Notes under the pieces: generated by a model
What the model was told of the DNA's origin: nothing
The model's database searches: none
What the model saw: only the letters and a program-made list of their open reading frames with translations
Assembly: GCA_026707445.1 (NCBI GenBank)
Contig: JAPOWV010000011.1
Coordinates: forward strand, 83,927-147,926
Length of the DNA stretch: 64,000 nucleotides
Direction: 5' to 3'
DNA from: Gammaproteobacteria bacterium
Lineage (GTDB): Bacteria > Pseudomonadota > Gammaproteobacteria > Steroidobacterales > Foliamicaceae
Part shown: one piece after another, positions 1-8,035 of the stretch
Numbering within the stretch: the stretch's first letter is position 1
How the letters are laid out: each line of letters opens with the position of its first letter
Position numbers and translations under genes: made by a program

Positions 1-520
1 GGGCCTCCAGCGTGACCAGAACGCTCGACAGGTAGTTGCCGCCGGCCTTGGCCAGCGCCGGCACCGTGTTCGGCGCCACCCGCTGCCAGGAGGTGCAGCA
101 GATGTCCACGCCCTCGTCCGTTCCTCCGAGATACGATCCCCATTTCCACGCGGCCACGGCCACGTGGACCGGTACGTTCTCAGACGGCAGGATCCTCAGG
201 TCGCCGGCGCCCCTGAACGCGATCGGCCGTATGTAGGCGCCGTCGAAAAGCCGGTTTCGGGCGATGACCGCGTGACATGCGCCGTTCACTTCCTCCGGCG
301 TGTACGGAATCTTCAGCCGGTAAATCTTGGCCGAGTTGTACATGCGCCGGGTGTGCGCGCGCAGCCGGAAGATCACCGGCCCCAGGTGACTTGCGTAGCA
401 GCGAATGCCCTCGAACACCGAAGTGCCGTAGTGCAGCGCGTGCGTCATCACGTGAGTCTGGGCCTCCATGTACGGCTTGATCTCGCCGTCGTGCCAGATC
501 CATTCGTCTTGTGCGGTCAT
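1..520 (-). CDS. ilvE: branched-chain amino acid aminotransferase, N-terminal part (runs off the left edge)
   Basis: A PLP-dependent aminotransferase that would carry out the last step of leucine, isoleucine and valine synthesis by moving the amino group from glutamate to the 2-oxo acid. Reading from ATG at 520, the protein starts MTAQDEWIWHDGEIKPYMEA, followed by THALHYGTSVFEGIRCY, the classic fold-type IV start of the IlvE family. The later stretch TVPALAKAGGNYLSS also fits IlvE. Only about 173 residues are present because the C-terminal half, including the PLP lysine region, lies outside the window. It is 57 bp downstream of leuA on the same strand, so it is probably co-transcribed with leuA under the leucine attenuator. 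The family call is secure; specificity for branched-chain over D-amino acids rests on similarity and context. Confidence 0.9.
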   Translation of the reverse strand, partial: MTAQDEWIWHDGEIKPYMEAQTHVMTHALHYGTSVFEGIRCYASHLGPVIFRLRAHTRRMYNSAKIYRLKIPYTPEEVNGACHAVIARNRLFDGAYIRPIAFRGAGDLRILPSENVPVHVAVAAWKWGSYLGGTDEGVDICCTSWQRVAPNTVPALAKAGGNYLSSVLVTLEA

Positions 521-577
521 GGCGTGAGGGTCTCCAGTACGTTCAGGGACAGCCGAAAACTGCGGCTCGCCGCGATT

Positions 578-2161
578 TTACGGCCCAAGGCGCCGTCGCG
601 GGCCTCTTTTCGCCGCTTTTCCGGAATCCAGACGCGCCTTGGCCCGCAGCGCCCGGTTCAGCACTTCCAGCAGGGCCTTGGCGCCGGCCTCCACGATGTC
701 GGTGCTGACCGCGCGACCGCGGTAGGAGGAGTCGCCCCAGCGCGCCGTCACCGTGGCCTCGCCCTGCGCGTCCTCGCCCGTGGTGACGCTTCGCACGTCG
801 AAGTGGATCAACTCGACGCTCATTTCGGTTGCGCGCTCCAGCGCCTTGAAGGTCGCGTCGATCGGTCCGTCGCCCACGGCCGCCTCGTCGCGCTGCTCGC
901 CGCTGTCGTGCTCCAGGCGCACCGCCGCCACCGCCAGCGTGCTGCCCCCGGTGTTGATGCGCAACTCGCGCAGGCGCCAGGGGCCCATCGCGGCCGTGTC
1001 CTTGTGCACGATCAACGCCTCGATGTCGGCGTCGAACAGCTCCTTCTTCCGGTCGGCCAGCTTCTTGAACTCGATGAATGCCCGGTTGAGCTGGTCCTCG
1101 CTCAGTTCGAAGCCGAGTTGGCGGGTCCGGTCGCGGAAGGCGTGCCTTCCGGAGTGCTTGCCGAGCACCAGGTTGGAGCGGTGCATGCCGACCGACTCGG
1201 GACGCATGATTTCGTAGGTTTCCGCGTGCTTGAGCATGCCGTGCTGGTGAATACCGGCCTCGTGCGCGAAGGCGTTCTGGCCCACGATGGCCTTGTTGCG
1301 CGGTGTGTGCATGCCGGTGACGCTGGAGACCAGGCGGCTGGCCGGATAGAGCCCGGTGGTTTCGATGCCGGTGTCCAGGCCGAAGTAATCGGCGCGCACC
1401 TTGAGCGCCATGACCACCTCTTCCAGCGAGCAGTTGCCGGCGCGCTCGCCGATCCCGTTGACGGTGCACTCGATCTGCCGGGCGCCGCCCACGACGGCCG
1501 CCAGGCTGTTGGCGACCGAAAGCCCGAGGTCGTCGTGGCAGTGCGCGCTCAAGACGACGTTCTCGACGCCGGGAACGGTGTCGCGAAGATGCTCGAACAG
1601 CGCCTGGAACTGCTCCGGCATCGCGTAACCGACGGTGTCCGGAATGTTGACCGTGGTCGCGCCCGCTTCCACCACCGCGGTGACGATTTCCGTCAGGTAC
1701 TCGGGCTCCGTGCGCGAGGCGTCCTCCGGGGAAAACTCCACGTCGTCGCAGGCCTGCCGGGCCAGGCGCACCGCCTCGACCGCCCGCCGCACGATCTCGT
1801 CGCGAGCCATCTCCAGTTTGAACTTGCGGTGAATCTCGCTGGTCGCGACGAACACGTGGATGCGCTTGCGGGCCGCCGGCTCCAGGGCCCGGGCGGACTT
1901 CTCGATGTCACCTTCATGGCAGCGCGCCAGCGAACAGATGGTGACGCCCTTGATCGAGTTGGCCACTTCCCGCACCGACTCGAAGTCGCCGGGCGAGGCC
2001 GCGGCAAAGCCCGCCTCGATGATGTCCACCCGCATGTCGCGCAGCGCGCGTGCGACCTTGAGCTTCTCGCGCAGCGTCATGCTGCACCCCGGCGCCTGTT
2101 CGCCGTCGCGCAAGGTGGTGTCGAAGATGCGAACGCGATCCTGTTTGGCTTGCTCGTTCAT
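578..2161 (-). CDS. leuA: 2-isopropylmalate synthase
   Basis: Condenses acetyl-CoA with 2-oxoisovalerate, the first committed step of leucine synthesis, in the cytoplasm. The 527-residue product has the DRE-TIM start [17 protein letters not shown] (residues 12-28), the metal-binding [15 protein letters not shown] block and a C-terminal LeuA regulatory (leucine-binding) domain from about residue 390. The length fits long-form LeuA (about 515-530 aa). ATG at 2161 has only a weak GAGAA Shine-Dalgarno. Upstream on the same strand lie a promoter, a leader peptide and a terminator/antiterminator (separate entries), so expression is probably set by attenuation as well as feedback inhibition. ilvE follows 57 bp downstream. 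Confidence 0.95.
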   Translation of the reverse strand: MNEQAKQDRVRIFDTTLRDGEQAPGCSMTLREKLKVARALRDMRVDIIEAGFAAASPGDFESVREVANSIKGVTICSLARCHEGDIEKSARALEPAARKRIHVFVATSEIHRKFKLEMARDEIVRRAVEAVRLARQACDDVEFSPEDASRTEPEYLTEIVTAVVEAGATTVNIPDTVGYAMPEQFQALFEHLRDTVPGVENVVLSAHCHDDLGLSVANSLAAVVGGARQIECTVNGIGERAGNCSLEEVVMALKVRADYFGLDTGIETTGLYPASRLVSSVTGMHTPRNKAIVGQNAFAHEAGIHQHGMLKHAETYEIMRPESVGMHRSNLVLGKHSGRHAFRDRTRQLGFELSEDQLNRAFIEFKKLADRKKELFDADIEALIVHKDTAAMGPWRLRELRINTGGSTLAVAAVRLEHDSGEQRDEAAVGDGPIDATFKALERATEMSVELIHFDVRSVTTGEDAQGEATVTARWGDSSYRGRAVSTDIVEAGAKALLEVLNRALRAKARLDSGKAAKRGPRRRLGP

Positions 2162-2197
2162 TGTGACGTTCTCATGAGGTAGTGGTTATGCCCATAG

Positions 2198-2234
2198 AAA
2201 AAACCCCGCATCCGGTGTTCGGTAAGCGGGGTTT
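2198..2234 (-). terminator. attenuator: rho-independent terminator in the leuA leader
   Basis: On the minus strand a 9-bp GC-rich stem (AAACCCCGC at 2226-2234 pairing with GCGGGGTTT at 2201-2209) encloses a 16-nt loop and is followed by a T run ending at 2198. It lies between the leader-peptide stop and leuA, so it would end transcription before leuA. Its 5' arm can instead pair over 9 bp with 2272-2280, inside the leader reading frame, which supplies the antiterminator. This arrangement is the standard amino-acid attenuator logic. The structure was found by eye and no folding energy was computed. Confidence 0.8.
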
Positions 2235-2262
2235 GAAAAGAGGCTTTGGGAGTTGTCCGGGC

Positions 2263-2367
2263 CTATTCCTTACCCCGCTTTCGGTGCCCCGCAAGCAGTG
2301 CGAGCGCAGCCGGACGCAGACCGATCGCGGCTGCGTGGAGGCTAAGGGATGAGCGCCGGGCGTTCAT
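2263..2367 (-). CDS. putative leucine-operon leader peptide (34 aa)
   Basis: A short ORF between the leuA promoter and the attenuator, encoding a 34-residue peptide with six leucines (positions 8, 10, 17, 22, 24, 25) and ending GHRKRGKE. Leu24-Leu25 (CTG CTT) end 12 nt before codon 30, where the antiterminator arm (2272-2280) begins. A ribosome stalled at those codons would leave that arm free, whereas one reaching the stop at 2263 would cover it. The ATG lies only about 2 nt after the predicted transcript start (A2369), so the peptide would be read from a nearly leaderless RNA with no Shine-Dalgarno. It does not have the four consecutive Leu codons of E. coli leuL, so assignment rests on position, codon placement and RNA pairing. 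Confidence 0.7.
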   Translation of the reverse strand: MNARRSSLSLHAAAIGLRPAALALLAGHRKRGKE

Positions 2368-2375
2368 GTGGGCGG

Positions 2376-2403
2376 ATTATGCGCCAAGCGGCCCGCATGT
2401 CAA
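2376..2403 (-). promoter_or_regulatory. sigma70-type promoter for the leuA leader transcript
   Basis: On the minus strand there is a perfect -35 box TTGACA (2403-2398), a 16-bp spacer and a -10 box CATAAT (2381-2376), five of six bases of TATAAT. The expected start is near A2369, two bases before the leader-peptide ATG. It is the best promoter match I found in the window. Confidence 0.8.
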
Positions 2404-2500
2404 GGCCGCTGTGCTAATATCGCCTGCCTTGCATCAGGCCGGTCTCTTGGAACCCGCCTGGTGTTTATGTACCCGCTTTGATGTACAGGGGGAGTTGTTG
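2404..2500. other. divergent intergenic region, leuA leader / TonB operon
   Basis: The remainder of the 339-bp divergent gap. It must contain the plus-strand promoter for the TonB operon, but I cannot pick a convincing -35/-10 pair. A TAATAT at 2415-2420 lacks a good -35 partner. A purine-rich GGGGGAG at about 2487-2493 is the likely ribosome binding site for the next gene. No Fur-box-like palindrome was seen. Confidence 0.4.
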
Positions 2501-3265
2501 ATGAAGCCAATTCTTAGGGGTTCGTTGTGCGCAGGGGCGCTGCTGACTGCAGCCGCGCTGGCGGGAGCGACCACGCTGGAGGAGATCGAGTCCGTCCAGG
2601 CCGATCGTGCGGAGGCCGGCAGGCAGTCGCAGAATCGGATCGACGACATCGTCAAGGAGACCGATTCGCTGGAGACCGAGTACAAGCGGGTGCTGAAGGA
2701 ACTCGAAGGCCTCAAGGTTTTCAATACGCTGATGCAGCGGCAGATCGACCGGCAGGAAAGCGATATCGGCAAGCTCAACGAGGCCATCGACGAAGTCGAG
2801 GCGACCGGGCGCCAGATGCTGCCGCTGATGGTGCGCATGATCGAGTCGCTGGAATTGTTCGTCGAGGCCGATGCGCCTTTCCTGCTGGATGAGCGTCGCA
2901 GTCGGGTAGGCGAACTCTACGACCTGATGGAGCGCGAGGACGTCACGGTTGCCGAGAAGTTCCGCAAGGTGCTCGAGGCCTACCAGATCGAGAACGACTA
3001 CGGCCGCACGATCGAAGCCTACAAGGCCTCGGTGGAGCATGAGGGCGCCACGCTGGAAGTGGACGTGCTGCGGGTCGGCCGCGTTTCGCTGGTTTACCAG
3101 ACCGCGGACCAGAGCGCGACGCGCAGGTGGGACGACGATGCGAAGGCCTGGGTCGACCTTGAAGGCAGTTACCGCAATCAGGTGCGCATGGGCCTGCGGG
3201 TGGCGCAACAGCAGGTGGCGCCGGATTTATTGATGCTGCCGGTTTCGGCGCCGGAGGCCGGATAA
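2501..3265 (+). CDS. DUF3450 family periplasmic protein of a TonB operon
   Basis: A 254-residue protein with an N-terminal signal peptide (MKPILRGSLCAGALLTAAAL) followed by a long heptad-rich coiled-coil region (about residues 25-120), typical of DUF3450. The family has no established biochemical role but regularly opens operons encoding the large ExbB-type protein, ExbB, ExbD, TonB and a TPR protein in gammaproteobacteria. That exact order follows here. The ATG at 2501 is preceded by GGGGGAG; an upstream in-frame extension to 2246 is unlikely because it would bury the signal peptide. The stop abuts the next ATG (TAAATG), so translation is probably coupled. It probably acts in the periplasm with the coiled-coil part of the next protein. 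Confidence 0.85.
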   Translation: MKPILRGSLCAGALLTAAALAGATTLEEIESVQADRAEAGRQSQNRIDDIVKETDSLETEYKRVLKELEGLKVFNTLMQRQIDRQESDIGKLNEAIDEVEATGRQMLPLMVRMIESLELFVEADAPFLLDERRSRVGELYDLMEREDVTVAEKFRKVLEAYQIENDYGRTIEAYKASVEHEGATLEVDVLRVGRVSLVYQTADQSATRRWDDDAKAWVDLEGSYRNQVRMGLRVAQQQVAPDLLMLPVSAPEAG

Positions 3266-4642
3266 ATGATGATCACAAGAACAATTGCCGGCTCCGCGCT
3301 GGGCCTGCTGCTGGCCATGCCGCTGCAGGCGCAGGACGCGCTGACGCTGGATGAACTGCTGAGCCTGGTCGAACAGGGCGCCGTTCGCGATAACGAGGAA
3401 ATGCGCTCGCGTGAGGAGCAGTTCCGCCAGGCTCGCGGAGAGCAGCAAAGACTGCTGGACCAGGCGAACGCCGAGAAGGCGGCCGAAGAACGCCGCAGTC
3501 AGCGCCTGGAGAACGCCTATGGCGAGAACGAGCGCCGCATCGCGGCGCTGATGCAGACCCGCGACGAGCGGCTGGGCGCGCTGAAGGAGCTGTTCGGCGT
3601 CACCCAGCAGGTAGCGGGCGATGCGCGTTCCAACTTTGAGAACTCGCTCACGAATGTGCAATACCCGGAAAGAACGGAATTTCTCACCTCGCTGGTCGAG
3701 AAGCTGGGGTCCGGTATCGAACTGCCTTCCGTAGAAGAGATGGAACGGCTGTGGTGGGAACTGCAGCGCGAAATGACCGAATCGGCCAAGGTCGTCCGTT
3801 TCAGCACGGACGTGATCTCGCTGGACGGCCAACGCGAGCTGACTGACGTGGTGCGGGTCGGCCTGTTCAATATCGTTTCCGACGGCAAGTACCTGACCTA
3901 TCGGCAGGAAACCGGCAATGTGACCGAGCTCGGCCGCCAGCCGGAGGCCGGGCGCTTCACGGGCAGCACGGAAGACCTGCTGGAAGCGGATTCGGGTGAC
4001 GTGGTGCGGTTCGGACTGGATCCGACGCTGGGCGGCGTGCTCAATTCCCTGGTCGGTCGTCCGAACCTGGTGGAGCGGATCCAGCAGGGCGCGCTGGTGG
4101 GCTATCTCATCCTCGCGCTGGGCGTCATCGGCCTGTTGATTTCGCTGGAACGCCTGGTGACGCTGTCGCTTGCCAGCCGCAAGGTAACGGCGCAGCTTCG
4201 CAGTTCCACGCCCTCCGACGACAATGCGCTCGGACGGGTACTCGCGGTGTACCACGACAACAAGGACGTGGACACGGAGACTCTGGAACTCAAGCTGGGC
4301 GAAGCCATCTTCAGGGAAACGCCCAAGCTGAACCGGGCCTTGCTGTTCATACAGATCATCTCGGTGGTGGCGCCGCTGATGGGTCTGCTGGGAACCGTTA
4401 CCGGAATGATCAAGACCTTCCAGGCGATCACGCTGTACGGCACCGGCGATCCCAAGCTCATGGCGGGCGGCATCTCCCAGGCGCTGGTCACGACGGTGCT
4501 GGGCCTGAGCGTCGCGATACCGATGGTGCTGCTGCATACCGTGGTGAGCGGGCGAAGCCGCCGCATAGTGCAGATCCTGCAGGAGCAGAGCACCGGCATC
4601 GTGGCGGAGCATTCCGAAGCCCAGAACAAGGCCCCGGCATAG
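3266..4642 (+). CDS. large MotA/TolQ/ExbB-type proton-channel protein with periplasmic coiled-coil domain (TtpC-like)
   Basis: A 458-residue protein with a signal peptide (about 1-22), a roughly 240-residue periplasmic region rich in Glu, Arg and Gln (coiled coil), a membrane segment GYLILALGVIGLLISLERL, and a C-terminal MotA/TolQ/ExbB domain with APLMGLLGTVTGMIKTFQAI and ALVTTVLGLSVAIPMVLLH. This layout matches TtpC of Vibrio TonB2 systems, which is needed alongside ExbB2, ExbD2 and TonB2 to energise outer-membrane receptors; the role here is inferred from that match and the operon order. It starts directly at the DUF3450 stop. A second ATG at 3269 is an alternative start. Confidence 0.88.
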   Translation: MMITRTIAGSALGLLLAMPLQAQDALTLDELLSLVEQGAVRDNEEMRSREEQFRQARGEQQRLLDQANAEKAAEERRSQRLENAYGENERRIAALMQTRDERLGALKELFGVTQQVAGDARSNFENSLTNVQYPERTEFLTSLVEKLGSGIELPSVEEMERLWWELQREMTESAKVVRFSTDVISLDGQRELTDVVRVGLFNIVSDGKYLTYRQETGNVTELGRQPEAGRFTGSTEDLLEADSGDVVRFGLDPTLGGVLNSLVGRPNLVERIQQGALVGYLILALGVIGLLISLERLVTLSLASRKVTAQLRSSTPSDDNALGRVLAVYHDNKDVDTETLELKLGEAIFRETPKLNRALLFIQIISVVAPLMGLLGTVTGMIKTFQAITLYGTGDPKLMAGGISQALVTTVLGLSVAIPMVLLHTVVSGRSRRIVQILQEQSTGIVAEHSEAQNKAPA

Positions 4643-4683
4643 GTTCGACGAAGCGGAGGAGCGACTGATCGGTTTCGTTGACC

Positions 4684-5214
4684 ATGTTTAGCTGGTTCTA
4701 CGACGCCTTCGAGGCGATCCGTGACTTCATGGAACTCGGCGGAGATGTCCTGTTCCTGATCGCGCTGACTATCTTCCTGATGTGGATGCTGGTGTTCGAG
4801 CGGCTGGTGTTCTACCGGGTCGAGCTCGGCAAACGGCGCGCCGCGATCTACGAGGACTGGGAAGCGCGCCACGAACGCCAGTCTTGGGAGGCCCACCAGA
4901 TCCGCGAGCGGATGATCTCGGAGTTCAACATGGCCGTGCGCCGCTCGCTGCCGATCGTGCAGACGCTGGTGGCGCTCTGTCCGCTTCTGGGACTGTTGGG
5001 CACCGTGACCGGAATGATCGAAGTGTTCGACGTCATGGCGGTTGCGGGCAGCGGCAATCCGCGGTCCATGGCCTCGGGCGTGTCCAAGGCCACCATCCCC
5101 ACCATGGCGGGCATGGTGGGCGCACTGTCGGGAGTTTTCTGGACGACCTACCTCACCCGGCGCGCCGATCGTGAGGTGGAGGACCTGGAAGAGCACCTGA
5201 CGATGGATCACTGA
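4684..5214 (+). CDS. exbB: ExbB-type proton channel subunit
   Basis: Inner-membrane subunit that uses the proton motive force to energise TonB. The 176 residues contain a first membrane segment (VLFLIALTIFLMWMLVFERL) and the conserved LVALCPLLGLLGTVTGMIEV and MAGMVGALSGVFWTTYLTRR blocks of MotA/TolQ/ExbB. It is shorter than E. coli ExbB (244 aa) but normal for the ExbB2 type. The ATG at 4684 is preferred; TTG at 4678 is an in-frame alternative slightly closer to the GGAGGAG at 4655-4661, and an in-frame TGA at 4666 limits further extension. It lies 41 bp after the large ExbB homologue and 41 bp before exbD. Confidence 0.88.
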   Translation: MFSWFYDAFEAIRDFMELGGDVLFLIALTIFLMWMLVFERLVFYRVELGKRRAAIYEDWEARHERQSWEAHQIRERMISEFNMAVRRSLPIVQTLVALCPLLGLLGTVTGMIEVFDVMAVAGSGNPRSMASGVSKATIPTMAGMVGALSGVFWTTYLTRRADREVEDLEEHLTMDH

Positions 5215-5255
5215 ACCCTGATCCGGACGCAGGAAATCAACGGGAGTAAGCACTA

Positions 5256-5666
5256 ATGCGCAGATCCATCATTCAGGCCGCCGGCGACGAAGCCAAGGCC
5301 GAGATCAACCTCACGCCCATGCTGGACGTGGTGTTCATCATGCTGATCTTCTTCATCGTCACGGCCTCCTTCATCAAGGAGGCGGGCATCGACGTGAACC
5401 GACCCGACGCGCCCACGGCCGTGCGGCAGGAGAAGGCCAACATCCTGGTGGCCATCAGCGCGGCGAACGAGATCTGGATCGACCGGCGGCGCGTGGATCC
5501 AAGGGCGGTGCGGGCCAACATAGAACGCCTGCACGCGGAGAACCCGGAGGGTTCGGTTATTATTCAGGCAGACAAGCGGGCGTACACGGAAACGCTGGTC
5601 GGCGTCATGGATTCCGCTCGTCAGGCCGGTGTATTCAACGTGTCCATTGCGGCCAGCGATGACTGA
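5256..5666 (+). CDS. exbD: ExbD-type biopolymer transport protein
   Basis: A 136-residue protein with a short cytoplasmic start containing INLTPMLDVVFIMLIFFIVT. The Asp in LTPMLDVVF is the conserved protonatable residue of ExbD/TolR within its single membrane helix. The rest is the small periplasmic ExbD domain. It forms the channel with ExbB that drives TonB. ATG at 5256 follows a GGGAG sequence. It is fourth in the six-gene operon. Confidence 0.92.
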   Translation: MRRSIIQAAGDEAKAEINLTPMLDVVFIMLIFFIVTASFIKEAGIDVNRPDAPTAVRQEKANILVAISAANEIWIDRRRVDPRAVRANIERLHAENPEGSVIIQADKRAYTETLVGVMDSARQAGVFNVSIAASDD

Positions 5667-5707
5667 CGCAGCCCCCGCTATCGGCAAACAGCAGTGGAGG
5701 TGACAGC

Positions 5708-6340
5708 ATGACAGACCAGAAGACAGTCAAACGGAGAGTAGGGCGCTATTTCGTGGCCCTGGCCATAGGCGGTTTCGCCGCACTGTCGCTGCTTTGGGTC
5801 ATGCAGTTCCTGATCGCCACCGGTCAGGCGGCGATCACCGAAGCGCTCGATGCGCGTTTTGTCGACTTCGTGCGCGTCAAACGGGAGGAGACGGTCGAGC
5901 GCAAGCAGGAAAAACCCGAGCGCCCGCCCGAGGTGGATGACGAGCCCCCCGACCTTCCCCAGCAGGACATGGACAACTCGGACTTCGACTCTTCCGTGGC
6001 CGTCTCGGCGCCGAACCCGGACATGAACGTGGGCCTCGACGGCGAGTTGGGAGACTTCAGCTTGGCGGAGGGCGACTACCTGCCGATCGTCAAGGTAGCG
6101 CCGATGTATCCGCGCCGCGCGCAGTCGCGCGGACTGGAAGGCCACTGCGACCTGCAGTTCACCGTTACGCCGCTGGGCACCACGGCGGACGTGAGCGTCA
6201 TCGAGTGCACCAGTTCCCTGTTCGAGCGGGCGTCGGTGCAGGCGTTGCTCAAATTCAAGTACAAGCCGCGGGTGGTGAACGGCACGGCCATCGCCGTCCC
6301 CGGGCTGCGGCACAGGATTACGTTCCAGATCGAAGATTGA
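5708..6340 (+). CDS. tonB: TonB-type energy transducer
   Basis: A 210-residue TonB homologue with one N-terminal membrane helix (about residues 15-38), an acidic and proline-containing periplasmic linker (KPERPPEVDDEPPDLPQ) that is shorter than the Pro-Lys/Pro-Glu repeat of E. coli TonB, and a C-terminal TonB domain (about 120-210) with the typical start YLPIVKVAPMYPRRAQSRG. It would carry energy from ExbB/ExbD to TonB-dependent outer-membrane receptors. A strong Shine-Dalgarno (TGGAGGTGA, 5696-5704) sits just upstream. The short linker fits the TonB2-like class. Confidence 0.92.
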   Translation: MTDQKTVKRRVGRYFVALAIGGFAALSLLWVMQFLIATGQAAITEALDARFVDFVRVKREETVERKQEKPERPPEVDDEPPDLPQQDMDNSDFDSSVAVSAPNPDMNVGLDGELGDFSLAEGDYLPIVKVAPMYPRRAQSRGLEGHCDLQFTVTPLGTTADVSVIECTSSLFERASVQALLKFKYKPRVVNGTAIAVPGLRHRITFQIED

Positions 6341-6344
6341 CGCG

Positions 6345-7661
6345 GTGAAGGCAAGGTTGAACATCATCTTCGCGGGGCTTTTGGGCCTCGCCCTGCTTGC
6401 TCCCGCCGGTTTCGCGCAGGCCCAGGAAGGCGAGGAGGAGGAGCAGCAGACGCGGCGCACCGAGGCCATGAGCGAACGGGTGCACCGGCGTTTTTCCAGG
6501 GCGCAGGAAGCCTTGGAGCTTGAGGACTATGCCACCGCGGAGGCGTTGCTGCAGGAGATTACCGAACTGCGCGGCCTGACGCCGTACGAACGCGCCCAGA
6601 CCAATAACTTCTACGGCTTCATTCACATCGAGAAGGAAGACTATCAAAGCGCGATCCGGTCCTTCCTCGGCGTAATCGAGATCGGCGGCCCCGGGGAAAT
6701 CCCCGAGGGCCTCTACAACCAGACCATCAGGACGCTTTCGCAGCTCTACATGCAGGTGGAGAACTATCCTCAAGCGGTGGTATTCGCGCGCCGATGGATC
6801 GAGTCCCAGGTAAGCCCGGTCCCCAAGGACTACATGCTCCTGGCCATGGCCTACTTCCAGATGGAGGATTGGCGCAATGCGCTGGAGAACGTCCAGATAG
6901 CAATAGAGCGGGCCCAGCAGACAGGCATGGAGGTCGAAGAGAACTGGTGGCGCTACCTGCTGGCCGCGCATTGGGAACTCGAGGAGTTTCCCCAGGCCCT
7001 GGAGGTCAGCAAGACTCTCCTGACGAACTGGCCCAAGAAGCAGTACTGGATGCAGTTGCAGGGCCTTTATTCCATTGTCGAAGACGAGGCCAATCAGTTC
7101 GCGGCGTTCTGGAGCTGCTACGACCAGGGGCTTCTGGACCGGAGCAACGAACTCGTTACCATGGCCCAGCTCTTCATGCTGGCGGAAGTCCCGTACAAGG
7201 CCGCCGTCGTGCTGCAGGAGGGCCTTGACAGCGGTGAAATCGAGGAGACCGCGGTGAATTACCGCTACCTGGCTCAGGCCTGGCAGTTGGCGCGGGAGGA
7301 CCGCAAGGCTCTCGACCCGTTGCGCAAGGCAGCCGAGAGCGAGGAGGACGTGGAGGACAAGGGCGAGCTCTACATGCGGCTGGCGGAAACGTACAACGCC
7401 CTGGGCGACTATGAGGACTGCTCTTCGACGGCCCGCCAGGCCATTCGGGCCGGCGAGCTGAAGAGCGAAGGCAGAACCTACATGCTGCTCGGCCAGTGCC
7501 TGTTCGAACAGGATGAATTCGACGAGGCGGGCGACGCCTTCACGCGGGCGGCGCGCGACAGCGATACCCGCAGAACCGCCACGCAGTGGCAGAACTACCT
7601 GAGGAGAGAGGTCAAGCGGCGTAGCGACCTCGAGGCCCGGCTGGCCCAGTACGGCGCCTGA
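6345..7661 (+). CDS. TPR-repeat periplasmic protein of the TonB operon
   Basis: A 438-residue protein with a signal peptide (MKARLNIIFAGLLGLALLAP, then AGFAQA) and repeated helix pairs of tetratricopeptide type across the whole mature part, for example YATAEALLQEI, YQSAIRSFLGVI, DWRNALENVQIA and the C-terminal AETYNALGDYEDCSSTARQA. A TPR protein in this position is usual for TtpC-type TonB operons, where it is thought to help transducer assembly or receptor interaction. The start is GTG at 6345, four bases after the tonB stop. Confidence 0.85.
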   Translation: MKARLNIIFAGLLGLALLAPAGFAQAQEGEEEEQQTRRTEAMSERVHRRFSRAQEALELEDYATAEALLQEITELRGLTPYERAQTNNFYGFIHIEKEDYQSAIRSFLGVIEIGGPGEIPEGLYNQTIRTLSQLYMQVENYPQAVVFARRWIESQVSPVPKDYMLLAMAYFQMEDWRNALENVQIAIERAQQTGMEVEENWWRYLLAAHWELEEFPQALEVSKTLLTNWPKKQYWMQLQGLYSIVEDEANQFAAFWSCYDQGLLDRSNELVTMAQLFMLAEVPYKAAVVLQEGLDSGEIEETAVNYRYLAQAWQLAREDRKALDPLRKAAESEEDVEDKGELYMRLAETYNALGDYEDCSSTARQAIRAGELKSEGRTYMLLGQCLFEQDEFDEAGDAFTRAARDSDTRRTATQWQNYLRREVKRRSDLEARLAQYGA

Positions 7662-7694
7662 CCCGCCACCAGTGTTTGAGGAAGGGGTATTTCA

Positions 7695-8015
7695 ATGCCC
7701 ACGGTGCATTTCGTTGATTGCAAGGGGAACCCTCGCGATATCGAGGTCCCGGAAGGCTGCACACTCATGGAGATCGCGCTGGAAAACGATGTCGAAGGGA
7801 TCGTGGCGGAATGCGGCGGCTGCTGCGCCTGCGCGACCTGCCACAGCTATATCGACGAGGAGTGGGTCGACAAACTGCCTCCGATCGACGACATGGAGGA
7901 CGCCATGCTGGATTGCGCCCTCGAGCGCAAGCCCAACAGCAGGCTGACCTGCCAGATCCAGATGACGGCCGAACTGGCCGGCCTCAAACTGCGCGCCGCC
8001 GATAACGAAGCCTGA
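7695..8015 (+). CDS. [2Fe-2S] ferredoxin, putidaredoxin/adrenodoxin type
   Basis: A 106-residue soluble electron carrier. Cysteines 40, 46, 49 and 86 match the C-x5-C-x2-C ... C ligand pattern of putidaredoxin-type ferredoxins, within AECGGCCACATCHSYID. Two more cysteines (43, 44) lie in the cluster loop. Proteins of this type pass electrons from an NAD(P)H reductase to cytochromes P450 or other oxygenases, or serve in Fe-S cluster assembly. No P450, reductase or isc gene is adjacent. It lies 33 bp after the TPR gene with a good ribosome site (GAGGAAGGGG), so it may read through from the TonB operon. A long inverted repeat follows 20 bp after its stop. Confidence 0.9.
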   Translation: MPTVHFVDCKGNPRDIEVPEGCTLMEIALENDVEGIVAECGGCCACATCHSYIDEEWVDKLPPIDDMEDAMLDCALERKPNSRLTCQIQMTAELAGLKLRAADNEA

Positions 8016-8035
8016 CCCGCTCCCGGGTGCGCCAT

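Noticed and set aside
164-2182. 672-codon plus-strand open frame across leuA
   Set aside because: It is antisense to leuA, whose motifs are complete. Its translation is Arg/His/Val-rich without any family pattern, as expected from the complement of a GC-rich gene.
2415-2420. TAATAT as -10 for the TonB operon
   Set aside because: No acceptable -35 hexamer lies 15-19 bp upstream.
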